Shown here piece after piece: positions 1 to 6,699 of a DNA stretch of 14,432 nt. This stretch comes from CAZAFL01 sp964484465 (GTDB lineage Bacteria > Bacteroidota > Ignavibacteria > UBA10030 > SZUA-254): the NCBI GenBank assembly GCA_964484465.1, contig CAZAFL010000044.1, forward strand, positions 1 to 14,432, read 5' to 3'. The notes under the pieces were generated by a model. It had not been told where the DNA came from. It was given only the letters and a program-made list of their open reading frames with translations, and did no database searches. Position numbers and translations under genes: made by a program. Positions within the stretch are counted from its first letter, which is position 1. Every line of letters begins with the position of its first letter.

Positions 1-51
1 TCTACCCCTCAGCCATCGAGGGAGAATTTCCACAACTTTCTAATGTAACTC
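1..51. repeat. 51-bp inverted repeat, left copy
   Basis: Positions 1-51 are a perfect reverse complement of 14380-14430; identity stops at position 52. The inner end holds the attC core ATGTAAC (43-49), so the repeat joins an integron recombination site to about 42 bp of unknown flanking sequence. It may be the edge of a duplicated, inverted cassette, or a shared repeat at which an assembly stopped. No transposase gene lies in the window. Confidence 0.9.
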
Positions 52-160
52 CAATGCAACTCTCTTGCGAACATACAAATATCATTTCGTAGAGCAAAAG
101 CATTGAGTGAGTTCTGTTCATATAGTGACAGTTCCAACGACATTGTTACCACTGTTATGT
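43..160 (-). repeat. attC site of the DUF6438 cassette
   Basis: On the minus strand R'' is ACATAAC (160-154) and R' is GTTACAT (49-43). The middle carries the family-A loop pieces seen across the window (on the plus strand GCGAAC near 66 and GAGCAAAAGCATTGAG near 92). The L' side is about 8-10 nt shorter than in the other family-A copies, because the pairing partner of the GGTAACAATG stretch is missing. The R' core lies inside the terminal inverted repeat. Confidence 0.7.
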
Positions 161-179
161 GCCGTTGTGTAGCGAGCTG

Positions 180-665
180 TCATTTGGTCTTGATCAGCAC
201 TGAGGTTTGAGCGATTCGATCTATAATTTGCTCGAGTTCTTCAAGCTCTCGAGGACCTGCGTAGTAATCCTTGATCGTCTTCGTGAGATCGCGTGATTGA
301 ATAGTAATGAACTTATTCGGCGCATCAGTGACAAATCTGACCACAGTATCCTTTATCCCATCGGGTCTGGTGTGAATTTCAAGTTTGCTCGTATACTCAT
401 TCTGTAGAGAAAAGAAATTGATCTTAACGACGAAGCGAAAAAGAGACTTCACACTATCGACTGGAACTGAGTACGTACGCTTCCCTTGGACTTTCACGAA
501 CTGACCACCATAGTATATGACTTTGCCATCGGAGAAAATTTGGACAGAGTATGAAGGGCAAGTACCATAGCAAACGGTTCGTTGGAGCATGACGGAGTTT
601 ATCTCCTCCGCCGAACTGAGGAAGACCTGAAGCACGAGTAAGACGTAAATAAGGTATTGCATCAT
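180..665 (-). CDS. Exported DUF6438-domain protein
   Basis: This 161-residue protein begins with a hydrophobic signal peptide (residues 1-19, ending SSA before EE). The mature part opens with the DUF6438 signature: a basic residue, then C32-Y-G-x-C36-P-x-Y, an alternating hydrophobic strand, and a DGKVIYYG turn (residues about 28-53). The two cysteines could form a disulfide or bind a ligand in the periplasm. The molecular function of DUF6438 is unknown to me. Two ATGs are adjacent (665 and 662) and no clear Shine-Dalgarno precedes either. The gene is alone in its cassette, with attC sites at 43-160 and 751-877. The family call rests on the cysteine motif and is fairly secure. Confidence 0.85.
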   Translation of the reverse strand: MMQYLIYVLLVLQVFLSSAEEINSVMLQRTVCYGTCPSYSVQIFSDGKVIYYGGQFVKVQGKRTYSVPVDSVKSLFRFVVKINFFSLQNEYTSKLEIHTRPDGIKDTVVRFVTDAPNKFITIQSRDLTKTIKDYYAGPRELEELEQIIDRIAQTSVLIKTK

Positions 666-673
666 TGACGAAT

Positions 674-703
674 CTTATAGCGAAATTATGAACATGCCCA
701 CAA
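674..703 (-). promoter_or_regulatory. Possible cassette promoter for the DUF6438 gene
   Basis: On the minus strand TTGTGG (703-698) is followed after 18 nt by TATAAG (679-674), which ends 8 nt before the ATG at 665. This resembles a weak sigma-70 type promoter. The start would be nearly leaderless, and FCB bacteria often use a different -7 element, so the call is tentative. Just upstream (708-730) is a TTTCCCC/GGGGAAA hairpin with a 9-nt loop and no T-run. Confidence 0.2.
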
Positions 704-750
704 TTGTTTTCCCCGTGAGTCCTGGGGAAAGAAGCCAGCAGCAGAATGGC

Positions 751-877
751 GCATAACCTCTGGCAAAAACGTGTCATATTTTTGTGAGCATCTGATCGCG
801 ATATTGGCGAACAAAAATGCTGAGAGACTTTTTCCCATTGGATTTATTTACCAACGTCGTGTTTTTGCTCGTTAGGC
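751..877 (-). repeat. attC site, family A, of the DUF2007 cassette
   Basis: A 127-bp site with minus-strand R'' GCCTAAC (877-871) and R' GTTATGC (757-751). The inner arms pair: GGCAAAAACG at 762-771 against CGTGTTTTTGC on the other side. The loop contains the family-A elements TTTGTGAGC and GCGAACAAAAATGCTGAG. Position 878 onward (878-922) is a short GC-rich spacer with the palindrome GCGGGCCCCGC and no gene. Confidence 0.88.
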
Positions 878-922
878 TTTCGCGGGCCCCGCCGCAGAAA
901 ATACCATTCAAAATAAGGTCAT

Positions 923-1144
923 TCATATACCCATTGCCTTTAGAACATTTTCTGCCTCCTCCTCATCTATCTTAAAAACAATTAAACGTGCTTCTGGAGC
1001 CGTTCCAGATTCTGGCCACGTTCCTGCCAGATTATTCTTTAATAGAAAGCACTGAATGGCTTCCGACTCAAGATGTCCTCGAGCTATTTCTCCGTCAATT
1101 TCGTTGGAAAATACTCGAAGAACAATTTTTTCATCGGTTGTCAT
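923..1144 (-). CDS. DUF2007-family small protein
   Basis: This 73-residue cytosolic protein matches the DUF2007 fold (PF09413, described as a putative prokaryotic signal-transducing protein). Residues 7-13 hold the LRVFSNE strand. An acidic helix follows (EIARGHLESEAI), then a short strand, a variable loop, and a C-terminal strand-helix rich in acidic residues with A-E-x-x-L (residues about 54-70). Length fits the family. AGGTG lies 4 nt from the ATG at 1144. No catalytic residues are visible. Its own attC follows at 751-877. Whether it is a separate cassette from the haem-binding gene depends on the doubtful site at 1193-1245. Confidence 0.8.
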   Translation of the reverse strand: MTTDEKIVLRVFSNEIDGEIARGHLESEAIQCFLLKNNLAGTWPESGTAPEARLIVFKIDEEEAENVLKAMGI

Positions 1145-1192
1145 AATTCACCTAAGTTTATTTGTGGTTCAATTGTCGCGGCGGGGCATGAC

Positions 1193-1245
1193 GCCTGACG
1201 TTTACACATCATACGCCACGCAGCCAGCTTTTTTTAGTGTTCTAC
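1193..1245 (-). repeat. Doubtful short attC-like site
   Basis: Minus-strand GTAGAAC (1245-1239) overlaps the last codons of the haem-binding gene, and GTCAGGC (1199-1193) lies 53 bp away. GTCAGGC is the complement of the next cassette's R'' (GCCTAAC at 877-871) with one change, as expected for a cassette boundary. The inner arms pair poorly and the site is less than half the length of its neighbours. It could instead be a remnant, or the genes may simply share one cassette. Confidence 0.25.
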
Positions 1246-1710
1246 CATCAGACGATTTCTTTCTTGCGAAGTCCACGCACAAATCTTTTTGACCTCATCA
1301 GGGGAGAGCCTGACGTCCGAATGCACGAGTGCATAGGAAGCAAGCGGCATCTCGCCTCGTCGGCATTGATCGCAAATGGCGTTGAGACGAGTAGCTTGCC
1401 TACGAGTACCATAGGTCCCCCATTCTGAGAAATTCAGTTCTGCTCTTCCATTGTAGACGTGACCCACAGTGAACCATGAAACAGGAGCAACGTAAGGGTA
1501 CCATCGCCAATTTGTCTTATTGCTGTGGCAGTCATTGCAGGAGCGGGCGAGAATAGCTTGCACGTCCGAGGGTACGGCGATTGCGCGTTCCAGCGTCTTT
1601 GACTCATCGAAAGCGGGGTTCGTGTGTGACGGATTGGTGAATTGCAGTCCCATGAATGCCAATCCGAAGCCCACCAGCGCCCAGTTCACAGTATTTTGCT
1701 TGAGAATCAT
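1234..1710 (-). CDS. Haem-binding (CxxCH) domain protein
   Basis: This 158-residue protein has an N-terminal hydrophobic segment (residues 8-22) acting as signal anchor, then a periplasmic domain. C58-N-D-C61-H62 is a c-type haem attachment motif, followed by S-N-x-T-x-W-R-W-Y-P, the usual surroundings in the haem-binding family PF14376. A second C113-D-Q-C116 precedes GEMPL, also typical of that family, and the length is right. It probably carries one covalent haem and acts in periplasmic electron transfer or sensing; the partner is unknown. The stop of the propeller gene lies 31 bp upstream, with no attC between, so the two are probably co-transcribed in one cassette. The ribosome binding site is weak. 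Confidence 0.85.
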   Translation of the reverse strand: MILKQNTVNWALVGFGLAFMGLQFTNPSHTNPAFDESKTLERAIAVPSDVQAILARSCNDCHSNKTNWRWYPYVAPVSWFTVGHVYNGRAELNFSEWGTYGTRRQATRLNAICDQCRRGEMPLASYALVHSDVRLSPDEVKKICAWTSQERNRLMVEH

Positions 1711-1741
1711 CGTTATATCCAGCCATTAAACAAGTTGCTCA

Positions 1742-2647
1742 TTAACGGGCGCCCGGCATTTGGTCGACGGTCATGATGATCTTCGATGTCCCATCTGACA
1801 AGATCTTTCTGACCCGAGGCAACCAATCCCGTCGTACCTCCTTTTCTGTGTGCAGGTATTCGAGCACATAGACATCATTCCCATGAAGGGCCACAGCAGT
1901 AGGTGACCATGGACTTTCGGTTTGAATAAGAGTCGTGATCTTTCCGTCCGTCGTGATCTTCAGTACCCGGGCGTCCCCGGCGTCGGCCACGTACACAATC
2001 CCCTTCGCGTCTGCGGCGAGTCCACGAAGATAGGGGTGGATGTCTGTCGAGGGAATCGAAGGTCCGTGGGCCAGTGGGGGATCAATTGCGACAAGTTTGA
2101 CTTGCCCCTCCCTGTTAATCCGGCGAATGGCGTTATGCTCAGTATAATATAACGACCCCGAGGGACCAGCGGTGAGGCCATTCACATCGGCAATTGGCTG
2201 GCCCTTGGCAGTCACCGGCAATGTCGCCGCAACTGAACTCACGCCGGACGGAAATGTCCGCATGATTCGCAGGTTGCCAGAATGACCCGACTGGTAGTAT
2301 AAGCCTCCATCCTGACCCACAGCGATGGGCCATTCGCTTGCTATCAGCACCGTGGGATTGGCGCCCACCCTCAAAATCTCCCAGTCCAAGCCTGTCCCCG
2401 CGCTTGAAGGGAGCTGACCGTTTGCAAACACGCTGTTCGAATCCAGGGACAGCCAGTGAAACCTTGACTCTGAAAGCTTGAAAATCCTGCCCAAGGAGTC
2501 GATCTTCCACAATCCCGAACCTGTATCAAGGAAATAGACTTGGCCGAACTTATCGACTGCTATGCCCGAACCAGGATGGGCCAAGGATGATGTTGAGAGA
2601 AGAGTTATCAGGATGAGAATCTTCTTGAGGCTGCTGAGCGTCTTCAT
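1742..2647 (-). CDS. Secreted NHL/SMP-30-like beta-propeller protein
   Basis: The 301-residue product starts with a signal peptide (K-rich residues 2-9, a hydrophobic stretch to about 21, SLA cleavage). It then has repeated blades of the form G-x-V/L-Y-x-x-D/E and R-x-x-x-G, as in DKFGQVYFLDTGSG, GPSGSLYYTEHNAIRRI, and DAKGIVYVADAGDARVLKI. These are NHL or gluconolactonase-like six-bladed propeller repeats. No catalytic metal site is evident, so it may be a binding scaffold. The frame is open to 2737, but that would place the N-terminus inside the attC at 2686-2810. The ATG at 2647 follows GAGGAG by 12 nt and begins the signal peptide. It shares a cassette with the haem-binding gene downstream. 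Confidence 0.85.
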   Translation of the reverse strand: MKTLSSLKKILILITLLSTSSLAHPGSGIAVDKFGQVYFLDTGSGLWKIDSLGRIFKLSESRFHWLSLDSNSVFANGQLPSSAGTGLDWEILRVGANPTVLIASEWPIAVGQDGGLYYQSGHSGNLRIMRTFPSGVSSVAATLPVTAKGQPIADVNGLTAGPSGSLYYTEHNAIRRINREGQVKLVAIDPPLAHGPSIPSTDIHPYLRGLAADAKGIVYVADAGDARVLKITTDGKITTLIQTESPWSPTAVALHGNDVYVLEYLHTEKEVRRDWLPRVRKILSDGTSKIIMTVDQMPGAR

Positions 2648-2685
2648 CAGTTGGAATGTCTCCTCAAGATATTTGGCAGTGTAGG

Positions 2686-2810
2686 GTATAACGTCGGGCA
2701 AAATAACGCGACACTTGAGCGAACGTACGATTGTCATTTCAGTAAGCGAAAATGTTGAGTGAGTTCATTTGGCCATGCGCTAACCAGCGTCGTTATTTTG
2801 CTTGTTAGGT
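2686..2810 (-). repeat. attC site, family A, of the DinB cassette
   Basis: A 125-bp site with minus-strand R'' ACCTAAC (2810-2804) and R' GTTATAC (2692-2686). The inner arms GGGCAAAATAACG (plus, near 2696) and CGTTATTTTGC (near 2791) are complementary. Family-A loop elements GAGCGAAC and GCGAAAATGTTGAGTGAG are present. 2811-2839 is a short spacer without features. Confidence 0.9.
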
Positions 2811-2839
2811 GCTCGTGCCCGGCCCACTACTCTTTCACT

Positions 2840-3322
2840 TTACGCAGCCGTAGTCGCGGCCAAGGCGCGCTTCAATAGAGCGATCTGGCCAGCATGATAC
2901 AAGTTGTGCTGAGTGACGCCGATGAACTGAGTGTACGCGGTGTAGGGGACCTCGGGTACGAGGGGGTCATCCAGTCGTTCGACAGGAAAGTCCCGCACTG
3001 CCTGCCGCAGCTTCTTGTTCAGTAGCTTGAGCTCCTGTACCGTCTGCTGCCAGTTCTCCTCGGTTGATGCCGGACATGCAGGCCAATCTTCAGCCGCCGT
3101 AAGCTGGCGCCCATTACCTGCCAATCTCCGTAGGACCAAGTCATAGTCACTGCTAAGATGAAGCACAAGTTCCCAGATGCTATGCGCACCAGCCATGGGA
3201 TGGCTGGCTGCTTGCGCCGCGGAAATGCCGGCCAGCGACTCGAGTACTGAGGGTCCGTGCCACGCATCGCCCTCAAGCGCTCGCCTGAGCTGCTCCTCCA
3301 ATCGGTTGACTTCCGTGGTCAT
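2840..3322 (-). CDS. DinB-like metal-binding protein
   Basis: From the ATG at 3322 the product has 160 residues and starts MTTEVNRLEEQLRRALEG, the usual opening of DinB/YfiT-like four-helix proteins. DAWHGPS follows at 19-25. The putative metal ligands are H47 (in AHSIWE) and the HNLYH pair H139/H143, the classic three-histidine site of the DinB superfamily. Members include thiol-dependent transferases and stress-induced proteins; the substrate here cannot be told. The frame is open to 3343 (GTT-free ATG upstream), but AAAGGTGGG sits 8 nt before 3322, so I use that start. The protein lacks a signal peptide and is cytosolic. It is alone in its cassette. Confidence 0.88.
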   Translation of the reverse strand: MTTEVNRLEEQLRRALEGDAWHGPSVLESLAGISAAQAASHPMAGAHSIWELVLHLSSDYDLVLRRLAGNGRQLTAAEDWPACPASTEENWQQTVQELKLLNKKLRQAVRDFPVERLDDPLVPEVPYTAYTQFIGVTQHNLYHAGQIALLKRALAATTAA

Positions 3323-3330
3323 TCTTTCTA

Positions 3331-3339
3331 CCCACCTTT
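3331..3339 (-). promoter_or_regulatory. Ribosome binding site deciding the DinB start
   Basis: Minus-strand AAAGGTGGG lies 8 nt upstream of the ATG at 3322. The ATG at 3343 has no comparable site, and this sequence would be coding if that start were used. Confidence 0.55.
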
Positions 3340-3390
3340 CCATTGGTCTAACACTGCACTACCATTCCTGTCATCAGGGCCGGGCATAAT

Positions 3391-3546
3391 GCATAACGTT
3401 CGCGCATTGGCGAAGTTCCGGAAATAGAATCCCTACACCTCGGCAGCGGCGTAACTTTTTTTTACGCCGCTCTGATAAAGTTAATTAGAATTACTAAAGC
3501 TGGTCTTATGCTCTGTCGCCGACATTTTGACAATGCAATGTCCGGC
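3391..3546 (-). repeat. attC site, family B, of the NTF2-like cassette
   Basis: A 156-bp site with minus-strand R'' GCCGGAC (3546-3540, degenerate) and R' GTTATGC (3397-3391). Arms: plus-strand GCGCATTGGCGAAG near 3401 against TTTTGACAATGCAATG near 3525. The loop is unlike family A. It holds a perfect 10-bp hairpin, AGCGGCGTAA (3445-3454) and TTACGCCGCT (3462-3471), with a T-run in its loop, then GATAAAGTTAATTAGAATTAC. The same loop occurs in the site at 9458-9617. Confidence 0.75.
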
Positions 3547-3561
3547 CCAGTTTTTTCAGTT

Positions 3562-4011
3562 TTATTTTGTACAAACGGTATTAGCATGACGAGCTAACAG
3601 TCGCCATCGACCCTCTCCTCTTATCCATACATGGGTAAATCGTCTTTGGACTACCTGTCCTTTCAAATCACGGTTGCCTCCGGAGATGACCACTTCACTG
3701 CCCATGCTAATAGCTAACGTTGAACTCTTGACCAATACGAACTCTGTTTGCACAGAGAACGAATCATAGCTAACCATGCCTTGCCGCATTAGGTCTAAAA
3801 CCTTTTTGCGTCCAGAAACAACAGTTCCGGTTGTGCGGTTAATAGTGAATTGAGGAGCTAACAAATCCATCAGTCCCACTGTGTCGGCCTTCGCAACTAC
3901 AAAAGCGTTTTTGTAATCGAGTCGCCTGATCGTTCTTTCGATTTCTCTGTTTTGTCCAACTGATAACGTAGTGGAAATGATCAGCAGCGGAATCATCAAT
4001 GCCTTATACAT
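3562..4011 (-). CDS. Exported NTF2-like (SnoaL/DUF4440-type) protein
   Basis: Starting at the ATG at 4011 the product has 149 residues: a signal peptide (MYKALMIPLLIISTTLSVG), an N-terminal helix pair, then the cone-shaped alpha+beta domain of the NTF2 superfamily. Supporting pieces are L-L-A-P-Q-F-T-I-N, the GRKKVLDLM helix, strands ending in S-E-V-V-I-S-G, and the closing R-R-F-T-H-V-W-I-R-G-E-G-R-W-R-L-L-A-R-H, which is the DUF4440/SnoaL C-terminal signature. Such domains bind small ligands or act as secreted steroid-isomerase-like enzymes; no activity can be assigned. The frame is open to 4161, but that upstream part is attC sequence. The cassette contains only this gene. Confidence 0.78.
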   Translation of the reverse strand: MYKALMIPLLIISTTLSVGQNREIERTIRRLDYKNAFVVAKADTVGLMDLLAPQFTINRTTGTVVSGRKKVLDLMRQGMVSYDSFSVQTEFVLVKSSTLAISMGSEVVISGGNRDLKGQVVQRRFTHVWIRGEGRWRLLARHANTVCTK

Positions 4012-4037
4012 AACTAGGTCTTGAGGTTGGTGAAAAA

Positions 4038-4210
4038 TTGCACCGTCTCGTAAAAACACGCAACCGTTTTGTGAATCTACCGATAGTCGCCGCACGCCGC
4101 TACGATAGACCAATTTGCTGCGGCGCGCGGCGCTTGCCGTGTAAACAAAAATGTTGAGCAAGCTTTAATTAACCGTGGCATTTCCAGCGCCGTGTTCTTG
4201 GGTGTTGTAC
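4038..4210 (-). repeat. attC site with an extended GC-rich hairpin, lipoprotein cassette
   Basis: A 173-bp family-A site. Minus-strand R'' is GTACAAC (4210-4204), and R' is GGTGCAA (4044-4038), where the invariant GTT has become GGT. The family-A element GTGAATCTACCGATAG is present on the left and AACAAAAATGTTGAGCAAG on the right. Between them an extra palindrome has CGCCGCACGCCGC (4088-4100) facing GCGGCGCGCGGCG (4120-4132), with one mismatch in 13. Confidence 0.72.
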
Positions 4211-4222
4211 ACAGTGTGCGCA

Positions 4223-4795
4223 TCAGTCCAGTATCTCAAATTTGCACGTGTTTAGATATGTCCTGCCGATGTATTCACCCGAGCCGCCCGTGAGGGAGAT
4301 GAATATGGTATCGGCTTGGGCAATGCGCATTGTATCTGTGTGTGAATAGGATGTCCAGTTGGTATCTAAGATTTCGAGGAGCGCAAAAGACCATGAGTGA
4401 GCGGATTCGGGTCGATTGCGATCAACGGACAATTCGCCGCCAATATCGTCTGCCAGCTTTCCGAGAATAGAAATACGATAAACGTGCAAACCGACAGGCG
4501 GTAAGATGGTCGTGTAAATTGTGCTATAAGGCCAGGGATGTGACGGACCTGGCAAGTTGTAGAGGATTATCGAACTTCCAGACCCTCCAGAAGGGATATC
4601 GTTGGAGAATTGTACGGGAGTGTCATGGGGTACAGTCCATCCGTCCAAGCTTGGAACTCCATGCGCCCAAAAGGTAGAATTCGCAATCAGATTTCTTCCA
4701 TCGAATGGTTGCGGAGAAAACGGGGAATTCTTGCTGCATCCAACGAACGCAGCGAAGATGATAAATAATGAAACGACGAGTTTGTTTATATCCAT
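4223..4795 (-). CDS. Lipoprotein with jelly-roll (carbohydrate-binding-like) domain
   Basis: From the ATG at 4795 the product has 190 residues. Residues 5-19 are hydrophobic and end in the lipobox F-V-G-C20, so it is a predicted lipoprotein. The mature part has N-L-I-A-N-S-T-F-W, D-G-W-T-V-P, and a late Y-L-N-T-C-K-F-E-I. This is the pattern of galactose-binding-like or CBM4/9-like beta-sandwich modules, in which an N-terminal N/D-x-x-F/W strand pairs with the last strand. Ligand unknown. The frame is open to 4903, but that start lies in the attC. GAGGAG directly abuts the ATG at 4795, so a GTG five codons upstream is possible. Single-gene cassette. Confidence 0.7.
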   Translation of the reverse strand: MDINKLVVSLFIIFAAFVGCSKNSPFSPQPFDGRNLIANSTFWAHGVPSLDGWTVPHDTPVQFSNDIPSGGSGSSIILYNLPGPSHPWPYSTIYTTILPPVGLHVYRISILGKLADDIGGELSVDRNRPESAHSWSFALLEILDTNWTSYSHTDTMRIAQADTIFISLTGGSGEYIGRTYLNTCKFEILD

Positions 4796-4815
4796 CTCCT
4801 CGATGCGCACCTTGC

Positions 4816-4942
4816 GTACAACTCGTGCGGTAACAACGCAACGTTTTTGTGAGCTATGATTCTCATTCATTACGGAGCAAAAACGTTGAGTGAGGCTTTT
4901 CATGCCGAGACATTCCTAGCGTCGTTGTTTGCTGTGTTATCC
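4816..4942 (-). repeat. attC site, family A, of the RDD cassette
   Basis: A 127-bp site with minus-strand R'' GGATAAC (4942-4936) and R' GTTGTAC (4822-4816). Arms: GGTAACAACG (plus, 4829-4838) against CGTCGTTGTTTGC near 4920. Loop elements TTTGTGAGC and GAGCAAAAACGTTGAGTGAG are family A. The coding region of the RDD gene runs through R'' and stops at 4900 inside the site. Confidence 0.9.
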
Positions 4943-5424
4943 GCAGGCGGTTGTGAGCTTTCAACCTGAGTGGTTTCCTTAACGACAAGACTGTGAGCCC
5001 ACATGTCACCAAGTCGTTGGTGTTCCTTTGTATTCTTAACCAGTAGTATTGCCACCAACCCAAAGAAGGAGAAATCGATGGGATCCAATAAGTGCCTCTT
5101 CAGCGAGACTATGAACGGATAGTCCTTCCTTTGTTGGCAAACTAATTTGAGATCGAAGAGACCTTTTCCCAAAGTGTATCCAAATTTTGACTCCATGAAA
5201 GGGAAATAGACTAACCAGAGCACTATCGGCGCTATCACGCCTGGATTTACACTGAAACTGAATCCTGTCTCAGTCCTTCCCCATTGATTTACGGTACCTA
5301 AAAGGTAACCATAAATCATTACGATCACGAAATAATGAAAGTAGTCTACCAAAGCAGCACAACCACGCCTTGCTAGAACGGGCCTGTAAGAAACATATTG
5401 CTCAATGTATTCCTGCTGTTCCAC
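4900..5424 (-). CDS. RDD-family integral membrane protein
   Basis: This 174-residue protein has the RDD-domain layout: R19-R20-x-x-A-x-x-x-D27 at the start of the first helix, two to three membrane segments (about 28-45, 63-78, 117-130), the G-Y-T-L-G-K-x-x-x-D-L-K-L-V loop (82-95), and R-L-G-D140-M-W-A near the end. RDD proteins sit in the cytoplasmic membrane and some are proposed ion antiporters or transporters; the role here is unknown. The start is GTG at 5424 with AAGGA 10 nt upstream. Residues 162-174 (D-N-T-A-N-N-D-A-R-N-V-S-A) are encoded by the attC itself, so the native C-terminus probably shifted when the attC was joined. Single-gene cassette. Confidence 0.88.
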   Translation of the reverse strand: MEQQEYIEQYVSYRPVLARRGCAALVDYFHYFVIVMIYGYLLGTVNQWGRTETGFSFSVNPGVIAPIVLWLVYFPFMESKFGYTLGKGLFDLKLVCQQRKDYPFIVSLKRHLLDPIDFSFFGLVAILLVKNTKEHQRLGDMWAHSLVVKETTQVESSQPPADNTANNDARNVSA

Positions 5425-5470
5425 TCAAATGCATTCCTTCTCTATGCGAAGTAAACCAGCAACCGCTTGC

Positions 5471-5604
5471 GTATAAGGTCCGTGGCAACAACGCAATGCC
5501 TGAGCGAACTATAATAGACTGATTCATCTGTGAAGCGAAGGCATTGAGTGAGGCTCTTGATTTTGAGGCTTTTTATTCTAACATCATTTTTGCCACTGTT
5601 GGCC
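5471..5604 (-). repeat. attC site, family A, of the outer-membrane barrel cassette
   Basis: A 134-bp site. Minus-strand R'' is GGCCAAC (5604-5598), and R' is CTTATAC (5477-5471), with the first G of GTT changed to C. Arms: GTGGCAACAACG (plus, near 5491) pairs partly with CATTTTTGCCAC near 5585. The loop carries GAGCGAACTATAATAGAC and GAAGCGAAGGCATTGAGTG. The spacer 5605-5696 holds no gene that I can support. Confidence 0.82.
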
Positions 5605-5696
5605 GCAGTGCCCGACTCAGCAGTCGCAACAACACGATTCCAGAATACTTGAGTAGACTTAAAAACGTACGAATCGATTTTTGCCACCTTTTCAAA

Positions 5697-6293
5697 TTAG
5701 AAAAATCCACCAACGGCTATCCCAAACGAGAGAAAGTTGAACCCCGATCGTTCCGTTGCTTGCCCTGGTGTGAACGACAAAAGGAAATACTCGCCATAAA
5801 ATGTCAGGAGAAAGTTGCTGGCGGCGACGTCTTTGATCCCACCCTTGATGCCCCAGCTGAACCCGGACAGAGTGCTACCTCCAGATGATGCCGAGGTGTA
5901 ACCGAAAGGTAGCGCCAAGAAAGGGTTCACCCGATTCCCCTCAGAGTGAAAATTGTACGCTGGACATGCAAATAGTTGCAGTATGGTGGTTCCGGCTCCG
6001 TTCGGCGGCGTAATCACAGACACACCTGGCAAGAGTGACACGCCGGGGCTGAATCCTACCTCAAAACCGTCAGATACAAAGTAGCTGATTTCCGGAGCTA
6101 TTGAGAGGAGTGTTGTTGCATCTTGCGTCTTGCCGTTGCTGACGGGGGTGATGCTAGCAAACGAGATACTCCCGGCGATCTCTGTGATCCCCATCTTCCC
6201 AAAGTTCTTGTCCTGAGCGGCAACTGGTACGGACAAAACACTTGCGATGAGCGCCACTGCAATCACTATTGAAACGAAAATGCTCAGTTTCAT
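5697..6293 (-). CDS. Small outer-membrane beta-barrel protein
   Basis: The 198-residue product has a clear signal peptide (residues 1-26, hydrophobic core ending P-V-A-A-Q). The rest alternates hydrophobic and polar residues with G/S/T-rich turns. Pieces such as SIAPEISYFVSDGFEVGFSP, NPFLALPFGYTS, FSWGIKGGI and FLLTFYGEYFLLSF read as transmembrane beta-strands. It ends F-G-I-A-V-G-G-F-F, a typical terminal aromatic residue of outer-membrane barrels. About eight strands would fit, as in OmpX/OmpW-sized barrels. GGGAG lies 7-8 nt before the ATG at 6293. Function may be structural or a small porin; it cannot be resolved. Single-gene cassette. Confidence 0.82.
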   Translation of the reverse strand: MKLSIFVSIVIAVALIASVLSVPVAAQDKNFGKMGITEIAGSISFASITPVSNGKTQDATTLLSIAPEISYFVSDGFEVGFSPGVSLLPGVSVITPPNGAGTTILQLFACPAYNFHSEGNRVNPFLALPFGYTSASSGGSTLSGFSWGIKGGIKDVAASNFLLTFYGEYFLLSFTPGQATERSGFNFLSFGIAVGGFF

Positions 6294-6350
6294 TGTAGTT
6301 CTCCCTAGATTAATTGTGATGAATAATAACCAATGCCTTAGGGCCTTGGG

Positions 6351-6483
6351 GGCTAAGGTCTGGCGGCAACACTCAATTGCGCGCAGAACTATGATAGATC
6401 AATCTCATCTGAAGGCGCGCCATTGAGCGAGGCTTGCATTTCTTTGGCTCTTGATTCCAGCATCGTGTTGCCGATTGTTATAC
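6351..6483 (-). repeat. attC site, family A, of the T9SS-cargo cassette
   Basis: A 133-bp site with minus-strand R'' GTATAAC (6483-6477) and R' CTTAGCC (6357-6351, first G of GTT lost). Arms CGGCAACAC (plus, 6364-6372) and GTGTTGCCG (6466-6474) are perfectly complementary. Loop elements GCAGAACTATGATAGATC and CATTGAGCGAGG are family A. Confidence 0.88.
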
Positions 6484-6510
6484 GCAGTGCCGCTGCAAAG
6501 TTCGATTTCT

Positions 6511-6699
6511 TTATTTCAGGATGATCATTTTCTGCTGTTTGAATATTCCATCCGCGTTGACACAACAAAAGTAGACACCGCTGGACAAGTTCTCCGAAGG
6601 AAAAGTAAGCGTGTGGGTTCCCGGAGACATTAATCGATCCGAAATCGACCCGACATTTCTTCCAAGCTGGTCATAGACAGCAATCGCGACCTCCGTTTA
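6511..6699 (-). pseudogene. C-terminal half of T9SS sorting domain beyond an in-frame stop
   Basis: After the TAA at 6697-6699 the same frame stays open for 61 codons to a TAA at 6511-6513. The downstream sequence is the rest of a T9SS type A sorting domain: it contains VAIAVYDQLGRN, a G-T-H-T-L-T-F strand, L-S-S-G-V-Y-F, and ends K-M-I-I-L-K. The stop therefore cuts an otherwise intact domain. A nonsense mutation, stop read-through or a base-call error would all explain it. Confidence 0.85.

Noticed and set aside
707..730. Riboswitch or terminator hairpin upstream of the DUF6438 gene
   Set aside because: A single 7-bp TTTCCCC/GGGGAAA stem without further conserved structure or T-run is not enough.
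2648..2737. 30-residue N-terminal extension of the propeller protein
   Set aside because: It lies in the attC at 2686-2810 and would precede a complete signal peptide that starts at 2647 behind GAGGAG.
3445..3471. Rho-independent terminator
   Set aside because: The GC-rich stem has its T-run in the loop and no T-run follows the stem, so it fits an attC loop hairpin better than a terminator.
5442..5687. Open frame across the attC at 5471-5604
   Set aside because: It is attC sequence read in cassette direction. Similar frames (with Q-x-F-C-F and S-S-Q-K-R-C-V-like pieces) occur at 8251-8436, 12427-12612, 13144-13338 and as the N-terminal extension at 4796-4903. Others, such as the site at 11326-11454, have a stop in that frame, so no conserved peptide is supported.
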